Assembly (NCBI RefSeq): GCF_036227605.1
Contig: NZ_CP109487.1
Span: 6,385,501-6,449,500 of the forward strand
DNA: 64,000 bases
Source of the DNA: Streptomyces sp. NBC_01439
Lineage (GTDB): Bacteria; Actinomycetota; Actinomycetes; Streptomycetales; Streptomycetaceae
Reading direction: 5' to 3'
Shown: piece after piece, positions 51,346 to 59,702 of the stretch
Numbering within the stretch: the first letter of the stretch is position 1
Layout: each line of letters opens with the position of its first letter
Notes under the pieces: generated by a model
The model's database searches: none
What the model saw: the letters and a program-made list of their open reading frames with translations, nothing else
What the model was told of the DNA's origin: nothing
Program-made: the position numbers and the translations under genes

Positions 51346-52379
51346 TCGGCCAGCGGGTTGAGGACCATGGGGGCGATCTTCCCTTCGAGCATCGCGCCGA
51401 GACCGAGGACGGCGCACACGTCCGGCCGTTCCGCGATGGCGACGGGCATTCCGGTGGCGTCCCGCAGCATCTGGTCCAGGCCCGGCAGCAGGGCGCTGCC
51501 GCCCACCATCATGATCCCCCGGTCCGTCAGGTCGGCCACCAGGTCCGGCGGGCAGTCCCGCAGCACCTTGCCGATGCCGTCGAGGACGGCGGTCAGCGGG
51601 GTGTAGATGGCGTCGCGCACGGCCGCGGTGTCGACCTGCACGGAGCGGGCGAGGCCGGTGGCCACGTCGCGGCCGTGGATCAGGGTGGAGGCCGGGCCGC
51701 CGACGGTGAGGCCGTTGCCGTGGAGGGCCAGTTGCAGCGGCCGGACGGCCTGGCTGGGCAGCATCAGCTCGTGCGCGTGACGCAGGTGCTGGACGACCGC
51801 GTGGTCGATGGCCTCGCCGCCGACCGGGATCCGCTGGGCGGTGACGATGGATCCGAGGGAGAGGACGGCCACCTGGGTGGCCGCGGCCCCGCACACCATG
51901 ATCATCGTCGCGGTCGGCTGCTCCACGGGGAGTCCACAGCCGACGGCCGCCGCGATCAGGGTGTCGACCAGTTCGACGCGCCGGGCGCCGAGCCCGACGA
52001 GGGTCTCCACGGTGGCCCGCTGGGCGAGCGGGTCCGCGTCGTGCGGGGTGCACGCGGCGGCCCGCAGACGGGGCTTGCGGCGCAGGGCGCGCCGCAGCTT
52101 CTCGCCGAGGAGGTGACGCAGCATCCGCTGGGCCATCTCGATGTCGACGACGGTGCCGCCGGAGACGGGGCGCACGACCCGGATGTAGTCGGGCGTGCGG
52201 CCGGTCATCCGTTCGGCGAAGGAGCCGACGGCGATGAGGGCGCCGGTGCGCGTGTTGACCGCGGCGACGCTGGGTTCGTCGACCACGAGGCCGGCGCCCT
52301 TGACGTACACGCGGGTTCTTGCCGCCCCCAGGTCGACGGCGACGTGGCAGCGGCGCAACTGCTCAAGACTGACGGTCAT
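51342..52379 (-). CDS. mbl: MreB-like actin homologue (Mbl)
   Basis: A 345-residue actin-fold protein: phosphate 1 (CHVAVDLGAARTRVYVKG), connect region TPDYIRVVRPVSGGTVVDIE, and C-terminal GIMMVGGSALLPGLDQML matching MreB. The VCGAAATQVAVLSLG segment replaces the usual IGGGTT phosphate 2, a notable divergence, as expected for the diverged second MreB of streptomycetes that affects spore wall and shape. I chose ATG 52379 (GGAGG 8 bases upstream). It is coupled to the GAF protein by ATGA. Confidence 0.82.
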   Translation of the reverse strand: MTVSLEQLRRCHVAVDLGAARTRVYVKGAGLVVDEPSVAAVNTRTGALIAVGSFAERMTGRTPDYIRVVRPVSGGTVVDIEMAQRMLRHLLGEKLRRALRRKPRLRAAACTPHDADPLAQRATVETLVGLGARRVELVDTLIAAAVGCGLPVEQPTATMIMVCGAAATQVAVLSLGSIVTAQRIPVGGEAIDHAVVQHLRHAHELMLPSQAVRPLQLALHGNGLTVGGPASTLIHGRDVATGLARSVQVDTAAVRDAIYTPLTAVLDGIGKVLRDCPPDLVADLTDRGIMMVGGSALLPGLDQMLRDATGMPVAIAERPDVCAVLGLGAMLEGKIAPMVLNPLAE

Positions 52380-52588
52380 GGCAGATCCTCCCGAGAGCAC
52401 TGACGCAAGGACCGACGGAAGTGTCGATCGCTTTTCATATCATCGCGGGCAATTCGGGCTAACGGCCCGTTGGGCTGCTCCGGCCGGGGGTGTGTCGCGG
52501 CTGCATGGGGGTGGATTTCTGTACCGACAGGCAGCACCATGCGCCCACCGCACGCGCTACTCGCGCGTAACGAGGTAAAGGAGGCCCG

Positions 52589-53284
52589 ATGCTGACGGCC
52601 CGACAGGGGATGCAGGCCCTCCCGGTGCTCCTGACGCTCCTCGCGCTGTGCGTCGCGCTGCCGACGGCTCCCCCCGCCCGGGCCGCCGCCGCCCGTCACC
52701 CGGTGGTCCTCGTGCACGGCTACAACGCGGATCCGGGCGTGTGGGGAGCGCTGCGCGCGGACCTGCGCGCCGCCGGGTACACCGATGCGGAGCTCTTCTC
52801 CTTCGGCTACGACACCCACCGGTCCGTCAACGAAGTCCTCGCCGGGCGGCTCGGCGCCTACGTCGACCAGGTCCGCCGGGAGACCGGCGCCGCCCGGGTC
52901 GACGTCGTCTCGCACTCCCTCGGCTCGCTGGTCAGCCGCTGGTACGTGAAGTTCGGCGGCGGCGCGGCCGCCGTGGACCACTGGATCTCGCTGGCCGGAC
53001 CCAACCGCGGCACCTCCACCGCCTGGGCGTGCGCGCTGTGGGACCAGGCGTGCCGGGACATGACCCCCGGGTCGTACGTGGTGAAGAACCTGAACAGCGG
53101 GGACGAGACCCCGGGCACGGTGAAGTACGCGACCTTCTGGTCGAACTGCGACGAGGTCGTCAACCCGGACGACAGCGTCCCGCTGACCGGAGCCGCCAAC
53201 ACCCCGGTCGGCTGCCTGGGCCACAACGACCTGCTCGGCGACGACGCGACCTCGGCCGGGGTCCGCGCCTTCCTCTCCTCCTAG
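52589..53284 (+). CDS. Secreted lipase/esterase (class 2 lipase family)
   Basis: A 231-residue protein with a signal peptide (about residues 1-33, ending ARAAAA). The alpha/beta-hydrolase core shows HPVVLVHGYNADPGVWGAL (oxyanion region), nucleophile elbow VVSHSLGSLVSRW (Ser), NPDDSVPL (likely Asp) and GCLGHNDLLGD (His). Cysteines form possible disulfides. Start ATG 52589 with AAAGGAGG upstream. Its stop codon overlaps that of the convergent gene. Confidence 0.87.
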   Translation: MLTARQGMQALPVLLTLLALCVALPTAPPARAAAARHPVVLVHGYNADPGVWGALRADLRAAGYTDAELFSFGYDTHRSVNEVLAGRLGAYVDQVRRETGAARVDVVSHSLGSLVSRWYVKFGGGAAAVDHWISLAGPNRGTSTAWACALWDQACRDMTPGSYVVKNLNSGDETPGTVKYATFWSNCDEVVNPDDSVPLTGAANTPVGCLGHNDLLGDDATSAGVRAFLSS

Positions 53285-53850
53285 GAGGTGCCTTCCCCCG
53301 CGGCCAGGGCGAACCGCTGGAGCAGGCCGTAGGTGAACTCCGCCACGCAGGGCCGCCCCTGCGCGGCGAAGGCCAGGCGCCAGCGGGTCGGCGCGGTGCC
53401 CTCCATCGGCCGGACCGGGGCGAAGGCCCGCGCGACCTCGTCCACCGTCGCCGACCAGGGCCGCAGGTCGTCCGGCGATTCCAGTGCGGGCCCGCGCGCG
53501 CCCGGAGCCCGCACCAGCCACTCGTTCCACACGGCCCCGTCCGGCGCGGCCAGCACCTCGAAGCGCAGGTCCGGCCAGAGCGGCAGCGGCCACAGCAGGG
53601 CCTCGCACTCCAGATCGCCGATCGTGCGGTGCTCGGCGCGCTCCGGCGGACCGAGCACCGAGCGGTACCGGGCCAGGGCCCCGCGGGACCGCGGCGACCG
53701 GACCATCGCCTGCCAGCGCTTGTTCGCCTCCCGCTGGTCCGCGAGCGAGGCGCCCAGTCGGCGGCGGGCCTCGTCGGCAAGGTCCGGCTGGAAGTCGGCC
53801 ATCCGCCGCAAGAGCACCAACTGGAATCCGGTCGGCCCGAAAGATGTCAT
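53281..53850 (-). CDS. Conserved-looking hypothetical protein
   Basis: A 189-residue soluble protein, no family recognised. It has a helical N half (FQLVLLRRMADFQPDLADEA) and a strand-rich C half with many Trp residues (ECEALLWPLPLWPDLRFEVL; WRLAFAAQGRPCVAEF). Start ATG 53850. The stop (TAG read from CTA at 53281-53283) overlaps the lipase stop on the other strand in a shared CTAG. Confidence 0.7.
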   Translation of the reverse strand: MTSFGPTGFQLVLLRRMADFQPDLADEARRRLGASLADQREANKRWQAMVRSPRSRGALARYRSVLGPPERAEHRTIGDLECEALLWPLPLWPDLRFEVLAAPDGAVWNEWLVRAPGARGPALESPDDLRPWSATVDEVARAFAPVRPMEGTAPTRWRLAFAAQGRPCVAEFTYGLLQRFALAAGEGTS

Positions 53851-53928
53851 GGAAGCAACGATTCCACACAGGATCCTTACGTTCTCGGGATCCGGATGTT
53901 GCCGCAGACCACGTAGCCTGCGGGCGCC

Positions 53929-54642
53929 ATGAACTATTGCCACGCCTGCCGGAGGCACCTCAACGGCGCACTGGCGTGCGCCGGATGCGGAACCCCCGCC
54001 GAGTACCTGATACCCACCCCCTCCGCCGCCCCTGCCGCGCCGGCCGCCGAGGCGCCCGTCCCCGGACCGTCGCCCGCACGGGGCGAGGTCCACGCCGACT
54101 CGCTCGTCGTGCTGTCCGCGTCGAACGAGCGGCGCGCCGGTGCCCGCCGCCGGGTCACGCACCGGCGCCGCCGCCGGACCGTGCTGTCGCTCTCGCTCGG
54201 CCTGCTGCTCGCGGTCGGGGTCTCCATGGCGGTGGCCCGCATGGTCACCGACGGGGAGCGCACCGACCGGGCCGCGACCGTGGTGCTGACCGACGACGGG
54301 CCGCAGCAGCCCGCCCCGCTGCCCGACGTTCCGACGGCCGGTGCGCCCACGGGGCCCGGAAAGGCCACGACGAAGGCCGCCGTTGCGGGCACGAAGAAGG
54401 CCGGTACCGCGGCGCCTTCCGGGAGCGTTGCGCAGTCGGGTCCGGCCTCGCCCGCCCCCGAGTCCGCGACGTCGGGCCCGACGTCCCGCACTCCCGGTCC
54501 GGGGCGGTCCGTAGGGGGAACCGCGTCGGGGAAGCCCTCGCCGAGCGGCTCCACGGGAACGCGGGCGCCGTCGCCCCCGCCGTCCCCGTCGCCGACGCCC
54601 TCGCCGACCAAGGACTGCTGGATCTTCTGCGGCTGGTTCTAG
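53929..54642 (+). CDS. Zinc-ribbon membrane-anchored Pro/Ser-rich protein
   Basis: A 237-residue protein: N-terminal zinc ribbon (MNYCHACRRHLNGALACAGC), a basic stretch (RRRVTHRRRRRTV), one membrane helix (LSLSLGLLLAVGVSMAVARM) near residue 95, then a long Ala/Pro/Ser/Thr/Gly linker. It ends in the unusual aromatic motif DCWIFCGWF. The topology suggests a cytoplasmic ribbon and a wall-spanning tail. Function unknown. Confidence 0.75.
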   Translation: MNYCHACRRHLNGALACAGCGTPAEYLIPTPSAAPAAPAAEAPVPGPSPARGEVHADSLVVLSASNERRAGARRRVTHRRRRRTVLSLSLGLLLAVGVSMAVARMVTDGERTDRAATVVLTDDGPQQPAPLPDVPTAGAPTGPGKATTKAAVAGTKKAGTAAPSGSVAQSGPASPAPESATSGPTSRTPGPGRSVGGTASGKPSPSGSTGTRAPSPPPSPSPTPSPTKDCWIFCGWF

Positions 54643-54733
54643 CCAATCCTGGATTCCTGCCGCCGCAGGGGCCCGTCGTAGCGGCCCCGTCGTGTGCGGG
54701 CCCGGCCCGGCCGGGCTGGGCGCGACGGCGCCG

Positions 54734-55156
54734 TCAGGCCAGCATGCGCTTGAGGAGGTCCCGCAGGACCGTCCGTTCCTCCGTGGACAGCCCGGCCAGC
54801 GGTTCGCGGGCGAAGTCCAGCGATTCGCGCAGCCGCTCCGCGGTCAGCGCGCCCTCCTCGGTGGGGGCGGCCAGCTTCACCCGGCGGTCCGCCGGGTCCG
54901 GGCGGCGTTCGACCAGGCCGCGGGTCTCCAGGCGGTCGACGATGCCGGTCACGTTCGAGGGCTCGCACCGCAGCTTCAGTGCGATGCGCCGCATCGGCAT
55001 GGGCTCCAGGGAGAGCATGTTCAGCACCTTGGCCTGGGCGCCGGTGAGCTGGTGGCTGGCGGCCGCGTGCTCGTACTCCATGTGGTACCTGGCCACGACG
55101 TCGCCGATGAGCTCGACTACTTCGATGGTTACTGGGTCTGCGCGACGACTGGGCAT
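54734..55156 (-). CDS. MarR-family regulator
   Basis: The 140-residue protein has the MarR winged helix: LTGAQAKVLNMLSLEPMPMR, recognition helix CEPSNVTGIVDRLETRGLVE, wing RRPDPADRRVKLAAPTEEG. One Cys (Arg-Cys-Glu, in the recognition region) is present; OhrR-type regulators sense peroxide through an N-terminal Cys, which is absent here. It is divergent from the oxidoreductase and OsmC genes; a palindrome lies between. Start ATG 55156. Confidence 0.9.
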   Translation of the reverse strand: MPSRRADPVTIEVVELIGDVVARYHMEYEHAAASHQLTGAQAKVLNMLSLEPMPMRRIALKLRCEPSNVTGIVDRLETRGLVERRPDPADRRVKLAAPTEEGALTAERLRESLDFAREPLAGLSTEERTVLRDLLKRMLA

Positions 55157-55210
55157 GGAACCAGCGTACCCATTTACTTGACAACATGAAATATCTAGGA
55201 GCATGGTTGT

Positions 55211-55223
55211 TTCACCTAGTGAA
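55211..55223. promoter_or_regulatory. Probable MarR operator
   Basis: The inverted repeat TTCAC-CTA-GTGAA lies in the 94-base gap between the MarR and oxidoreductase genes. Related half-sites (TTACTT at 55174, AAGTAA at 55222) flank it in inverted order. The region also has the AT-rich ATATCTA at 55190, a likely -10. Both divergent promoters could be covered by the regulator. Confidence 0.6.
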
Positions 55224-55250
55224 GTAATTCGTTCTGACCAGGAGCGCCGC

Positions 55251-56273
55251 ATGTCTCAGATCCCCGCCGTCAGCCGCGAGTGGCACCTCGTCCGTCGCCC
55301 GCAGGGCTGGCCCGTCGCCGAGGACTTCGCCCTGCGCGAGGTGCCCGTGTCCGCCGAGCCCGCCGCCGGCCGGATCCTCGTGCGCAACCTGCACATGTCC
55401 GTGGACCCCTACATGCGCGGCCGGATGAACGACGTGAAGTCGTACATCCCGCCCTTCCAGCTCGACGAGCCGATGCAGGGCGGCGCGGTCGGCGAGATCG
55501 TCGCCTCCGCCGCCGAGGGCTTCGCCGTCGGCGACCACGTCCTGCACCCCTTCGGCTGGCGCGAGTACGCGGACCTCGACGCCGCGCACGCCGTCAAGGT
55601 GGACGCCTCGCTCGCCCCGCTCTCCGCCTACCTCGGCGTCCTCGGCATGCCGGGCCTGACCGCCTACGCCGGACTCTTCGAGGTCGCCTCCTTCAAGGAG
55701 GGCGACTCCGTCTTCGTCTCCGGCGCCGCCGGTGCCGTCGGTAGCCTCGTCGGCCAGTTCGCCAAGATCAAGGGCGCGTCCCGGGTGATCGGCTCGGCCG
55801 GCTCGGACGAGAAGGTGAAGGTGCTCACGGAGAAGTACGGCTTCGACGCCGCCTTCAACTACAAGAACGGCCCCGTCGCCGAGCAGCTGCCGGCCGCCGC
55901 CCCCGAGGGCATCGACGTCTACTTCGACAACGTCGGGGGCGACCACCTGGAGGCCGCCATCTCCTCGATGAAGGTGCACGGTAGGGCCACCCTGTGCGGC
56001 GCGATCGCCGGCTACAACGACACCGAGGCCGCCCCCGGTCCGCGGAACCTGATGCAGGTCATCGGCAAGCGCCTGCGCCTGCAGGGCATCCTCGTCAACG
56101 ACCACAACGGACTGCAGCAGCAGTTCGTCCAGGACGTCGCCGGATGGCTGAGTTCCGGCCAGCTGCGGTACGACGAGACGGTCGTCGAGGGTGTGGAGAA
56201 CGCCACCTCCGCCTTCCTCGGCATGCTGCGCGGCGAGAACACCGGAAAGATGATCGTTTCCTTCACCGGTTAG
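55251..56273 (+). CDS. NADP-dependent MDR oxidoreductase
   Basis: The 340-residue zinc-free medium-chain dehydrogenase is of the 2-alkenal reductase/curcumin reductase type: MSVDPYMRGRM (substrate-entry motif), PGLTAYAGLFEVASFKEGDS, VSGAAGAVGSLVGQFAKIKG (nucleotide loop) and DVYFDNVGGDHLEAAI. It reduces activated double bonds with NADPH. I chose ATG 55251 (AGGAG 6 bases upstream), not the in-frame GTG/TTG codons back to 55203. With OsmC it may detoxify lipid-peroxide products. Confidence 0.92.
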   Translation: MSQIPAVSREWHLVRRPQGWPVAEDFALREVPVSAEPAAGRILVRNLHMSVDPYMRGRMNDVKSYIPPFQLDEPMQGGAVGEIVASAAEGFAVGDHVLHPFGWREYADLDAAHAVKVDASLAPLSAYLGVLGMPGLTAYAGLFEVASFKEGDSVFVSGAAGAVGSLVGQFAKIKGASRVIGSAGSDEKVKVLTEKYGFDAAFNYKNGPVAEQLPAAAPEGIDVYFDNVGGDHLEAAISSMKVHGRATLCGAIAGYNDTEAAPGPRNLMQVIGKRLRLQGILVNDHNGLQQQFVQDVAGWLSSGQLRYDETVVEGVENATSAFLGMLRGENTGKMIVSFTG

Positions 56274-56337
56274 GCTCACTGCACACCGTCGTGATCGTGG
56301 GCGCGACTCACGGCGATTACCAGGAGGATCTTCCTTT

Positions 56338-56760
56338 ATGTCCATCCAGCAGTCCGACGTCGCCTACACCGCTGTCGCCACCGCCGAGAACGGCCGTGAC
56401 GGTCGCGTCGCCACCAACGACGGCCAGCTCGACGTCGTCGTGAACCCGCCGAAGGAGCTCGGTGGCAGCGGCGCCGGTACCAACCCGGAGCAGCTGTTCG
56501 CCGCCGGCTACAGCGCCTGCTTCCAGGGCGCCCTGGGCGTCGTCGCGAAGAACGTGAAGGCCGACATCTCCGGTTCCACGGTCACCGCCGAGGTCGGCAT
56601 CGGCAAGAACGACGAGGGCTTCGGCCTGATCGTCAAGATCTCCGCCGTGATACCGAACGTGGATGCCGCCACCGCCAAGGACCTCATCGAGAAGGCCCAC
56701 GAGGTCTGCCCGTACTCCAAGGCCACCCGCGGCAACATCACCGTCGAGCTCGCCGTCTGA
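56338..56760 (+). CDS. OsmC/Ohr-family peroxiredoxin
   Basis: The 140-residue protein has the Ohr layout with two redox cysteines, FAAGYSACFQGALGVV (near residue 60) and KAHEVCPYSKATRGN (near 125), and ends in VTVELAV-like strand. Ohr enzymes reduce organic hydroperoxides with lipoyl-type thiols. It lies 64 bases after the oxidoreductase, with AGGAGG 9 bases before the ATG, probably in the same MarR-controlled unit. A strong terminator follows. Confidence 0.92.
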   Translation: MSIQQSDVAYTAVATAENGRDGRVATNDGQLDVVVNPPKELGGSGAGTNPEQLFAAGYSACFQGALGVVAKNVKADISGSTVTAEVGIGKNDEGFGLIVKISAVIPNVDAATAKDLIEKAHEVCPYSKATRGNITVELAV

Positions 56761-56775
56761 TCCGGCGCTCGTAGC

Positions 56776-56810
56776 GCGAAGGCCGCACCCCACCGGGGTG
56801 CGGCCTTCGC
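56776..56810 (+). terminator. Strong terminator after OsmC gene
   Basis: A perfect 16-bp stem (GCGAAGGCCGCACCCC / GGGGTGCGGCCTTCGC) with a 3-base loop, 15 bases after the stop. It is the most stable hairpin I noticed in the window. Confidence 0.88.
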
Positions 56811-56824
56811 CGTAAACTGGCCCC

Positions 56825-57625
56825 ATGCGTGATCTTGCGGGGGGTTTCCGGTATCTGCTGGCCGGACAGCGATGGGTGTTCCGCCACGGCCGGTGGCTGG
56901 GCTTCGGGCTGCTGCCCGGGCTCGTGGCGCTCGTCCTCTACGTCGGCGCCCTGATCGGGCTCGGCTACGGAGCCGATGACCTGACCGCCTGGGCCACCCC
57001 GTTCGCGGATGACTGGTCCGCGCCCTGGCTCTCGCTCTTCCGCGGCCTCCTGACCGCCTTGTTCTTCGGCCTCGGGCTGTTCCTCGCGGTGATCACCTTC
57101 ACCGCCGTGACCCTGTTGATCGGCCAGCCGTTCTACGAGTCCCTCTCGGAGCAGGTCGACCGCAGCGAGGGCGGCGAGGTGCCGCAGTCGGGACTCCCGC
57201 TCTGGCTGGAGCTGTGGATCTCGGCCCGGGACAGCATGAAGGTGCTCGTGCGGGTGCTGCTGTACGGGATCCTGCTCTTCGCCCTCGGTTTCATCCCGGT
57301 GATCGGCCAGACGGTGATCCCGGTGCTCGGCTTCTGCGTCTCCGGATACTTCCTGACCCAGGAGCTCACCGCCGTGGCCCTGCAGCGGCGCAAGGTGGAG
57401 CTGCCCGACCGGCTGGAACTGATGCGCTCGCGGCGGATGCTGGTGCTGGGCTTCGGGGTGCCGCTGGTGCTGGCGTTCCTGGTGCCGCTGGTCGCGGTGT
57501 TCCTGATGCCCGGCGCGGTGGCGGGTGCCACGCTGATGGCCCGCGACCTCATGCGCAGCGACGAGGTCCCGGCCGCCGAAACCACCCCCGCGGGTTTCGG
57601 ACCGCCGCCGCCCGCGTACTCGTAG
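56825..57625 (+). CDS. EI24/CysZ-like membrane protein
   Basis: The 266-residue protein has about four to five membrane helices and the EI24 domain (LIGQPFYESLSEQVDRSEGG near residue 100; LGFIPVIGQTVIPVLGF near 160). E. coli CysZ is a sulfate permease of this family; the actinobacterial role is unproven. Start ATG 56825. It ends with a Pro-rich cytoplasmic tail. Confidence 0.87.
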   Translation: MRDLAGGFRYLLAGQRWVFRHGRWLGFGLLPGLVALVLYVGALIGLGYGADDLTAWATPFADDWSAPWLSLFRGLLTALFFGLGLFLAVITFTAVTLLIGQPFYESLSEQVDRSEGGEVPQSGLPLWLELWISARDSMKVLVRVLLYGILLFALGFIPVIGQTVIPVLGFCVSGYFLTQELTAVALQRRKVELPDRLELMRSRRMLVLGFGVPLVLAFLVPLVAVFLMPGAVAGATLMARDLMRSDEVPAAETTPAGFGPPPPAYS

Positions 57626-57643
57626 GCCCAGGTCGCCGGCCCC

Positions 57644-58531
57644 CTACCGCTTCAGCAGCAGGACGGCCCCCGTGGTGTCCTCCCCGCCGTGCGCCGCCGG
57701 GTCCGCGGTCAGCCGGCGGCGCAGCAGGTCCACGTACGGGGTGATCAGCTCGGGGCTGACGCCCTGCTCCTCGGCGGTGCGCAGCATGGTGCCGCTGCCC
57801 GCGACCTGCATGGCCAGGTTGGACACCACCCCCGAGGTGAAGTCCCGAGAGGTCAGTCGTTCGGCGGCGTTGCCGACGAAGAAGCCCATCGCGCCGAGCC
57901 ACTCGGACAGCAGTGGAGCCAGGTCCTTCGGTGCGATGTCCTCGCCCTCGATCAGCGCGTAGGCCTGCGAGATGCCGGCGAACATCCCCCACATCGCGCT
58001 GAGCAGCGCCACGTCGTGGAGGGCCGCGTGCCCAGGGTCCTCGCCGACGAAGCGGGACCCGGCCGGGACCTCCAGGACCGCCCGGCGGCGCTCGAAGAGC
58101 GCGCGCGAGCCGCTGTAGAAGACGTACCCGCCGGCCTCGGGGACGCCGATCATCGTCGGCGTGGCCATGATCCCGCCGTCCAGGTAGCGGGCACCGCGCG
58201 CCTCGGCCCAGGCGGCGCGGGCGCGCGCCTCGGCCGGGCTGCTGGTGGTGAGGTTGACGAGGTCCTTGCCGGTCAGGTCGATGCCGTCCAGGGCGGCGCC
58301 GACGCTGGCGTCGTCCAGCAGGCACACCACGACCAGCGTGCTCGCGGCGACCGCGTCGGCCGCGGTCGCGGCGACGGAGGCCCCTTCGGCGGCCAGCGCC
58401 CCGGCCTTGGCGGGGGTCCGGTTCCAGACGGTCGGGGAGTGCCCGGCGGCGAGCCAGGTGCGGGCGAGGGCGGTGCCCATGTCGCCGAGGCCGAGGAGGG
58501 TGAGGGAAAGGTGAGCTGTGGTGTCGGTCAT
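57644..58531 (-). CDS. NAD(P)-dependent beta-hydroxyacid dehydrogenase / imine reductase-like
   Basis: The 295-residue protein has an N-terminal Rossmann motif LTLLGLGDMGTALARTWL and the 6-phosphogluconate dehydrogenase-type helical C domain (MWGMFAGISQAYALIEGEDI). Residues GGIMATPTMIG follow the position typical of imine reductases. The catalytic Lys of 3-hydroxyisobutyrate dehydrogenases is not obvious (VGNAAERLTSRD). It is divergent from an HxlR regulator 96 bases away, which probably controls it. Confidence 0.85.
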   Translation of the reverse strand: MTDTTAHLSLTLLGLGDMGTALARTWLAAGHSPTVWNRTPAKAGALAAEGASVAATAADAVAASTLVVVCLLDDASVGAALDGIDLTGKDLVNLTTSSPAEARARAAWAEARGARYLDGGIMATPTMIGVPEAGGYVFYSGSRALFERRRAVLEVPAGSRFVGEDPGHAALHDVALLSAMWGMFAGISQAYALIEGEDIAPKDLAPLLSEWLGAMGFFVGNAAERLTSRDFTSGVVSNLAMQVAGSGTMLRTAEEQGVSPELITPYVDLLRRRLTADPAAHGGEDTTGAVLLLKR

Positions 58532-58627
58532 GACGTTTAGCCTGTTGGCAGGCGGCAGGGCGCTCAAGTACGCACTTCGGAGTGGGTGGTTACCCCGAGG
58601 TGAGCGAGCAGGTGGGGAGGGTGTGCG

Positions 58628-58963
58628 ATGGCGGTGACACGAAGGCCGGGTGCGGATCAATGCGGGATCGCCGCGGCGATGTCCGTGATCGACGGGAAGT
58701 GGAAGGTGTCGCTCCTGTGGGTGCTGGATCAGCGGCCCCACCGGTTCGGCGAACTGCGCAGGCTGCTCCCCGGCATTTCGGAGAAGGTGCTCGCCGCCCA
58801 GCTGCGCGAGCTGGAGACCGACGGCATCGTGCACCGCGAGGTGTACGAGGAGGTCCCGCCGCGCGTCGAGTACTCCTTGACCCCGCTGGGCCAGGACCTG
58901 AACGCGGCCCTGGAACCCCTCGGGGCGTGGGGCGGCAAGCACCTGCTGGCCGACACCGTGTGA
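58628..58963 (+). CDS. HxlR-family regulator
   Basis: The 111-residue protein has the HxlR pattern: N-terminal Cys (DQCGIAAAMSVIDGKWKVSL), RFGELRRLLPGISEKVLAAQ, wing EEVPPRVEYSLTPLGQDL. Family members respond to aldehydes or redox signals through the Cys. It is divergent from the dehydrogenase gene. Start ATG 58628. Confidence 0.9.
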   Translation: MAVTRRPGADQCGIAAAMSVIDGKWKVSLLWVLDQRPHRFGELRRLLPGISEKVLAAQLRELETDGIVHREVYEEVPPRVEYSLTPLGQDLNAALEPLGAWGGKHLLADTV

Positions 58964-58966
58964 GGC

Positions 58967-59689
58967 CTACGCGCGCGGCTGGACCCACAACGCCTCGGCG
59001 ACCGCGCAGAGCTCGCCGTCGGCCGTGGCCAGGGCCGTGCCCACGGTGTACTTGCGGCCCGAGGACGACACCATCCAGGCGTAGGAGACCAGCCCCTCGC
59101 CCACCGGCACCGGCCGCAGCAGCCGGGCGCCGAGCGCGGCGGTGACCGCACCGGCCGGGCGGCCGTCGAGCAGCCGTCCGGCCGCGTTCCCGGGGCAGTC
59201 CAGCGCACCCCACACCAGCTCGGGCGGCAGCAGCCCGTCCGCGCCCCCGAGTTCGGGCGCCGGCGTCCAGGCCGCGGCGACCAGCTCGCGGCCCGGCACC
59301 GTACCGCAGTGCAGGCGCAGTCCGGTGGCGGGCGTCCGGTCCAGGCCGCAGCCGAAGCAGTCGGCCTGGCCGTCCGGCGGGTCCGCCCGGAAGGCCTCGG
59401 CCGCCGCCACGGCCCGGTCCCAGGACGGGGCTTCGGGGCCGTGCGCACCCGGCGCCCCGACCGGGGTCGCCGCGGCCAGCAGCAGCTCGCCGTCCGTCAG
59501 CTCGCAGCCGCCGTCCGCGGTCGCCGCGAGCCGCACCGGCGCCCCGGTCGGCACCGGCCGCCGGAAGTCCACCCGTACGTCCTCGGCGGCGGCCCGGGCG
59601 GCCAGTACGCCCGCCACGTAACCGCCGAAGGCCACCCCCGGATATCCGTGGAGGCGTTCCGGAACCGTGATCGTCTCGAAGTCGCTCAT
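58967..59689 (-). CDS. Hotdog-fold thioesterase-like protein
   Basis: A 240-residue protein with a possible double hotdog layout. GYPGVAFGGYVAGVLAARAA fits the substrate helix, and VGEGLVSYAWMVSSSGRKYT then VGTALATADGELCAVAEALW matches a PaaI-like C half. A Cys pair (DCFGCG) lies mid-protein. I chose ATG 59689 (MSDFETI); a GTG 9 bases upstream is possible. It lies 13 bases downstream of the nitrilase-like gene and is probably co-transcribed with it. Confidence 0.72.
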   Translation of the reverse strand: MSDFETITVPERLHGYPGVAFGGYVAGVLAARAAAEDVRVDFRRPVPTGAPVRLAATADGGCELTDGELLLAAATPVGAPGAHGPEAPSWDRAVAAAEAFRADPPDGQADCFGCGLDRTPATGLRLHCGTVPGRELVAAAWTPAPELGGADGLLPPELVWGALDCPGNAAGRLLDGRPAGAVTAALGARLLRPVPVGEGLVSYAWMVSSSGRKYTVGTALATADGELCAVAEALWVQPRA

Positions 59690-59702
59690 GGCGCCCACCC
59701 CA

